A stretch of DNA of 64,000 bases from Cherax quadricarinatus (taxonomy: Eukaryota; Arthropoda; Malacostraca; Decapoda; Parastacidae), in NCBI RefSeq assembly GCF_038502225.1, contig NC_091372.1, positions 8,209,482-8,273,481 on the forward strand, given 5' to 3'. The position numbers and the translations under genes were made by a program. Shown in pieces: positions 60,769 to 64,000 of this stretch. The notes beneath the pieces were generated by a model, which saw nothing but the letters and a program-made list of their open reading frames with translations, was not told the DNA's origin and did not search any database. Positions within the stretch are counted from its first letter, which is position 1, and every line of letters starts with the position of its first letter.

Positions 60769-61439
60769 CGTTGTTGGTGTGGCTTATTGAGAATACCAAG
60801 AAACAATTAACCCCAGAGGATTTGCCACCCAGGATAGCCCAAAAAAGTCAGTGTCATCGAAGACTGTCTAACTTATTTCCATTGGGGTCCTTAATCTTGT
60901 CTCCCAGGATGCAACCCACACCAGTCGACTAACACCCAGGTGAACAGGGAAAATGCCTGGAACTAGTGCTCATATTGGTGAATTTAGAGCCAGCAAAGGT
61001 TGGTTTGAGAGATTTAAGAATCGTAGTGACATACACAGTGTGATAAGGCCTGTTCTGGAAGAAAATACCAAACAGGACCTACAGTACTCAGGAGGAAAAG
61101 GCACTCCCAGGACACAGTGTCTCATCAGTCATTGCTGCATCTTCAATAAAGGTAAGTGTCATTTATTCTTCATTTAGTAGAGTAGTACATGCACAATATA
61201 TACTGTGCATGTACTACTCTACTATTGTGCATGTATCCTTCTCTTTGTGTGTAGGAAAATGTATATTTCATGTGGTAAAATTTTTTTTTTCAAACTTTTG
61301 GGTGTCTTGCACGGATTAATTTGATTTCCATTATTTCTTATGGGGAAAATTCATTCACATAGCGAACATTTCGCATAACAGCCAGCCCTCTTGCACGGAT
61401 TAAGGTCGCTATGCGGGGGTCCACTGTATATAGAAAGTG

Positions 61440-61660
61440 ACGTGTTGTGCAGAGCATTTCAGGCAAATTAGGTCAGTTTTGTCCCAGGATGCGAGCCACA
61501 CCAGTCGACTAACACCCAGATACCATTACTGATGGGTGAACATACACAACCGGAGTAAGGAAACACGCCCAACGTTTCTACCCTCGCCGGGAATTGAGCA
61601 CGGACCCTCAACGTGTGAAGAGAGCTTTAGCCACCAAGCTAGGCATGTATACCTTATACA
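61440..61660 (-). repeat. tRNA-derived SINE, minus-strand copy
   Basis: Reverse of the family at 48106: CAGGATGCGAGCCACACCAG, GTCGACTAACACCCAGATAC, then the head with GGGAATTGAGCACGGACCCT (diverged B box) and AGAGCTTTAGCCACCAAGCT (A-box side). The tRNA-like part is more diverged than in the other copy. Confidence 0.75.
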
Positions 61661-61784
61661 TGTACTTGTAGAAATAGAGATTATTATTATGTATGATAAC
61701 TGTACTCGTGTGTACATGTACCTAAATAAACTTACTAGGATAACCCCAAAAAAAAAAAAAAGTCAAAGCGACTTGCATCCACCA

Positions 61785-61985
61785 AAGGCCTTCCCCGATT
61801 ATTATGCTCATGGGGGAGGGGAGTGCTAAACCCACAGGGTGTCATACAGCATCAGGGGAGCCAGAGGAGCCAGGGGAAAGGGGTATGAAGAGACATTCAG
61901 ACTCAGGAACAGGAGCACAAATGCAATTCCTTGGATCAAGAGCCCTTCAACAGCATCAATGACCCTCCCTTGGAAAGAAAGCAAA
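61785..61985 (+). repeat. SINE-like repeat
   Basis: GATTATTATGCTCATGGGGG, AGTGCTAAACCCACAGGGTG, CAATTCCTTGGATCAAGAGC and GACCCTCCCTTGGAA. Same family as 46740 and 10436. Confidence 0.65.
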
Positions 61986-62013
61986 TATACTAACAATGTA
62001 TATAGCAATGTAC

Positions 62014-63130
62014 ACTAGGTACAGTGTACAGTCTTGTACTGAGGCAAGTACAGTCGTGTACTGAGGCAAGTACAGTCGTGTACCAAGGCAAGTACAGTCG
62101 TGTACCAAGGCAAGTACAGTCGTGTACTGAGGTAAGTACAGTGTACAGTTATGTACCGAGGTAAGTACAGTGTACAGTTATGTACCGAGGTAAGTACAGT
62201 GTACAGTTATGTACCGAGGTAAGTACAGTTATGTACCGAGGTAAGTACAGTTATGTACCGAGGTAAGTACAGTTATGTACCGAGGTAAGTACAGTTATGT
62301 ACCGAGGTAAGTACAGTTATGTACCGAGGTAAGTACAGTTATGTACCGAGGTAAGTACAGTTATGTACCGAGGTAAGTACAGTTATGTACCGAGGTAAGT
62401 ACAGTTATGTACCGAGGTAAGTACAGTTATGTACCGAGGTAAGTACAGTTATGTACCGAGGTAAGTACAGTTATGTACCGAGGTAAGTACAGTTATGTAC
62501 CGAGGTAAGTACAGTTATGTACCGAGGTAAGTACAGTTATGTACCGAGGTAAGTACAGTTATGTACCGAGGTAAGTACAGTTATGTACCGAGGTAAGTAC
62601 AGTTATGTACCGAGGTAAGTACAGTTATGTACCGAGGTAAGTACAGTTATGTACCGAGGTAAGTACAGTTATGTACCGAGGTAAGTACAGTTATGTACTG
62701 AGGCAAGTACAGTTATGTACTGAGGTAAGTACAGTTATGTACTGAGGTAAGTACAGTTATGTACCGAGGTAAGTACAGTTATGTACTGAGGTAAGTACAG
62801 TTATGTACTGAGGTAAGTACAGTTATGTACCGAGGTAAGTACAGTTATGTACTGAGGTAAGTACAGTTATGTACCGAGGTAAGTACAGTTATGTACTGAG
62901 GTAAGTACAGTTATGTACCGAGGTAAGTACAGTTATGTACTGAGGTAAGTACAGTTATGTAGAGGTAAGTACAGTTATGTACCGAGGTAAGTACAGTTAT
63001 GTACTGAGGTAAGTACAGTTATGTAGAGGTAAGTACAGTTATGTACCGAGGTAAGTACAGTTATGTACTGAGGTAAGTACAGTTATGTAGAGGTAAGTAC
63101 AGTTATGTACCGAGGTAAGTACAGTGTACA
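62014..63130. repeat. 22-bp minisatellite, about 49 units
   Basis: Unit GAGGTAAGTACAGTTATG followed by TACC. Early units (62030-62120) are GAGGCAAGTACAGTCGTG variants; 62150-62215 has longer units with AGTGTACAGTTATG. The middle block 62215-62690 is almost invariant. Later units alternate TACC/TACT, and a shortened unit TGTAGAGG recurs three times at a spacing of about 62 (62960, 63020, 63085), showing higher-order copying. Confidence 0.96.
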
Positions 63131-63189
63131 TTTATGTGCACTAAAGTATGCACAAACACTGTTACATATCAGCTAACGGTTACCATTAT

Positions 63190-63240
63190 AATCAAAAGTA
63201 AGCGCTAAACCCACAGGAGTCAGGCAAGATGCATATTGTA
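63190..63240 (+). repeat. SINE-like fragment
   Basis: Short piece AAGTAAGCGCTAAACCCACA, GGAGTCAGGCAAGATG of the SINE-like family. Confidence 0.5.
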
Positions 63241-63480
63241 AACCCGTACGGGCGGGTCAGCCCCCCCCCTTAATATAACAGTAATGGCGGTGCTCACTGG
63301 TGTCAGCTGCTGGACATTATGTCCCGGCCATCATCTTCACGCTTATATCCTTCACTATGTCACTCTGGGACGTGGGAAGAGTGTTTGATCCAAGGTAGAG
63401 GAGCGACTGCTGCCTTCACCACCACTACATAACCTTCCACTCGCCTCCCTTACATCCGCCTCATGTTATCAACTTTTAAT
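63241..63480 (-). promoter_or_regulatory. possible HERC1 5' noncoding exon/promoter-proximal region (speculative)
   Basis: A moderately GC-rich, non-repetitive patch between the minisatellite and AT-rich sequence. The minus strand reads like an untranslated leader with a possible donor ACACCA before GTGAGC at about 63299. No start-codon frame links it to exon 1, which is 14.5 kb away. There is no direct support; it is only the best unique patch upstream of the gene. Confidence 0.15.
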
Positions 63481-64000
63481 TATTTTTGTTTCCTAGTAAA
63501 CTTTAAGTTTTTCTCAATAATAATTTTATATTTCCAATAATTAAAAATAAATATATTCTGTATAATGTAAAGTTTAATATCTCTCTCTTATCTCACTTTA
63601 TATATTTTCTCTATATCATAAATTTCTCAAATAATTACCAGCATAATTTCCAGGTTGAATTATCTATTTTTTTTATTTATTTCAATAATTTTACAAACTC
63701 CCACGTAATAGTTTTCATAATTTCAATATATTTTTTTAGCCATAACATGATTTTTTAGCATATGTCAGAATTTTCTTTATTGCTGTAATTCATAATAGAA
63801 AATCTTTGAAAAATGTGAGTTAATATTTTGATGAATAGGCATTTATGTCTTTTTTCATGACACACATAAAACCAGCCTATTTTTAAATCATTTTTAACCT
63901 TTGTCTCATAATACATTTTCCTTCAGGGAAGAAAAATCTTATAAAATCAAATTTACAAAAGCTGCTTGTCACTGTCTGAGACATTGTATGAAAGTTGGTC
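63481..64000. other. AT-rich sequence, no recognised feature
   Basis: About 520 bp of strongly AT-rich DNA (runs such as AATTATTTTTGTTTCC). No repeat end, frame or RNA gene was recognised. Confidence 0.5.

Larger units (their letters stand above)
59921..61426 (+). mobile_element. Tigger chimaera, copy 6, with expanded GCT array
   Basis: TA at 59919-59920 and 61427-61428; ends CAGTGGACCCCCGCATAACG and, inward, CAGTGGACCCCCGCATAGCG. A transposase start at 60192 (MGPKKASSANP, helix-turn-helix to about codon 54) is followed by the GCT array, LLVWLIEN, a SINE-derived piece (CTTGTCTCCCAGGATGCAAC, CACACCAGTCGACTAACACC) and a short transposase remnant at 60953 (SKGWFERFKNRSDIHSV). It has the same plan as copy 3. 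A perfect 20-bp-arm hairpin (GAGTAGTACATGCACA) lies at 61167-61219. Confidence 0.88.

Noticed and set aside
59684..60932. Ala-rich or Gln-rich frames over the GCT array, including a 371-codon minus frame
   Set aside because: A by-product of trinucleotide-type repeats. Only the first 54 or so plus-strand codons (Tigger helix-turn-helix) are meaningful.

Overview
The window is eukaryotic genomic DNA: one split host gene with GT-AG introns, buried in transposable elements and minisatellites. The repeat mix suggests a decapod crustacean (crayfish, crab or shrimp). It contains CENP-B-like Tigger/pogo DNA transposons, an RTE-like LINE whose 3' end carries a GTCACCCTGCCTCGGTGGGA motif, CR1 LINEs with an SGNH-hydrolase ORF1, TTAA-flanked piggyBac-like elements and tRNA-derived SINEs. 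The species is an inference.

Host gene. Nine exons on the minus strand encode about the first 485 residues of HERC1, the giant HECT/RCC1 E3 ubiquitin ligase. In transcript order they are 48764-48579 (start codon), 47356-47217, 44172-44055, 41538-41388, 33117-32941, 32775-32649, 25647-25487, 22651-22482 and 3118-2893. Every junction is GT-AG and every codon phase matches. The joined protein runs from the KLKW start region into the first RCC1-like domain. About 1.46 kb of coding sequence is spread over 46 kb; the gene continues off the left edge. The RLD, SPRY, WD40 and HECT regions that should follow are outside the window.

Mobile layer by region. 1-2.9 kb: internally deleted RTE-like LINE and LINE tails. 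3.2-5.5 kb: decayed Tigger. 5.9-10.4 kb: small inverted-repeat element, RTE-like LINE inserted in a LINE-derived short element. 11-14.5 kb: two more Tiggers. 14.6-15.7 kb: piggyBac-like element. 15.9-22.4 kb: Tigger with an uninterrupted 560-aa transposase ORF, itself split by a complete CR1. 24.3-25.4 kb: 30-bp minisatellite. 27-31.1 kb: second complete CR1. 33.7-40.3 kb: three TTAA-flanked elements, one holding an RTE-like LINE. 42-46.6 kb: LINE fragments, short elements and a hAT-like element with an 8-bp target duplication. 48.8-51.5 kb: palindromes and nested LINE tails. 51.7-58 kb: Tigger whose middle is replaced by a G/T-rich minisatellite and CR1-type LINE pieces. 58-61.4 kb: nested inverted-repeat elements and a Tigger with an expanded GCT array. 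62-63.1 kb: 22-bp minisatellite.

How the parts relate. No operon-like system is present. HERC1 introns have grown by nested insertion, and several insertions can be ordered from target duplications or from unoccupied sites visible in sister copies here. The most unusual items are short elements made only of the two ends of the RTE-like LINE (comparable to trypanosome RIME/ingi), two nearly identical two-ORF CR1 copies, and a Tigger lineage that carries a SINE piece and a GCT array.
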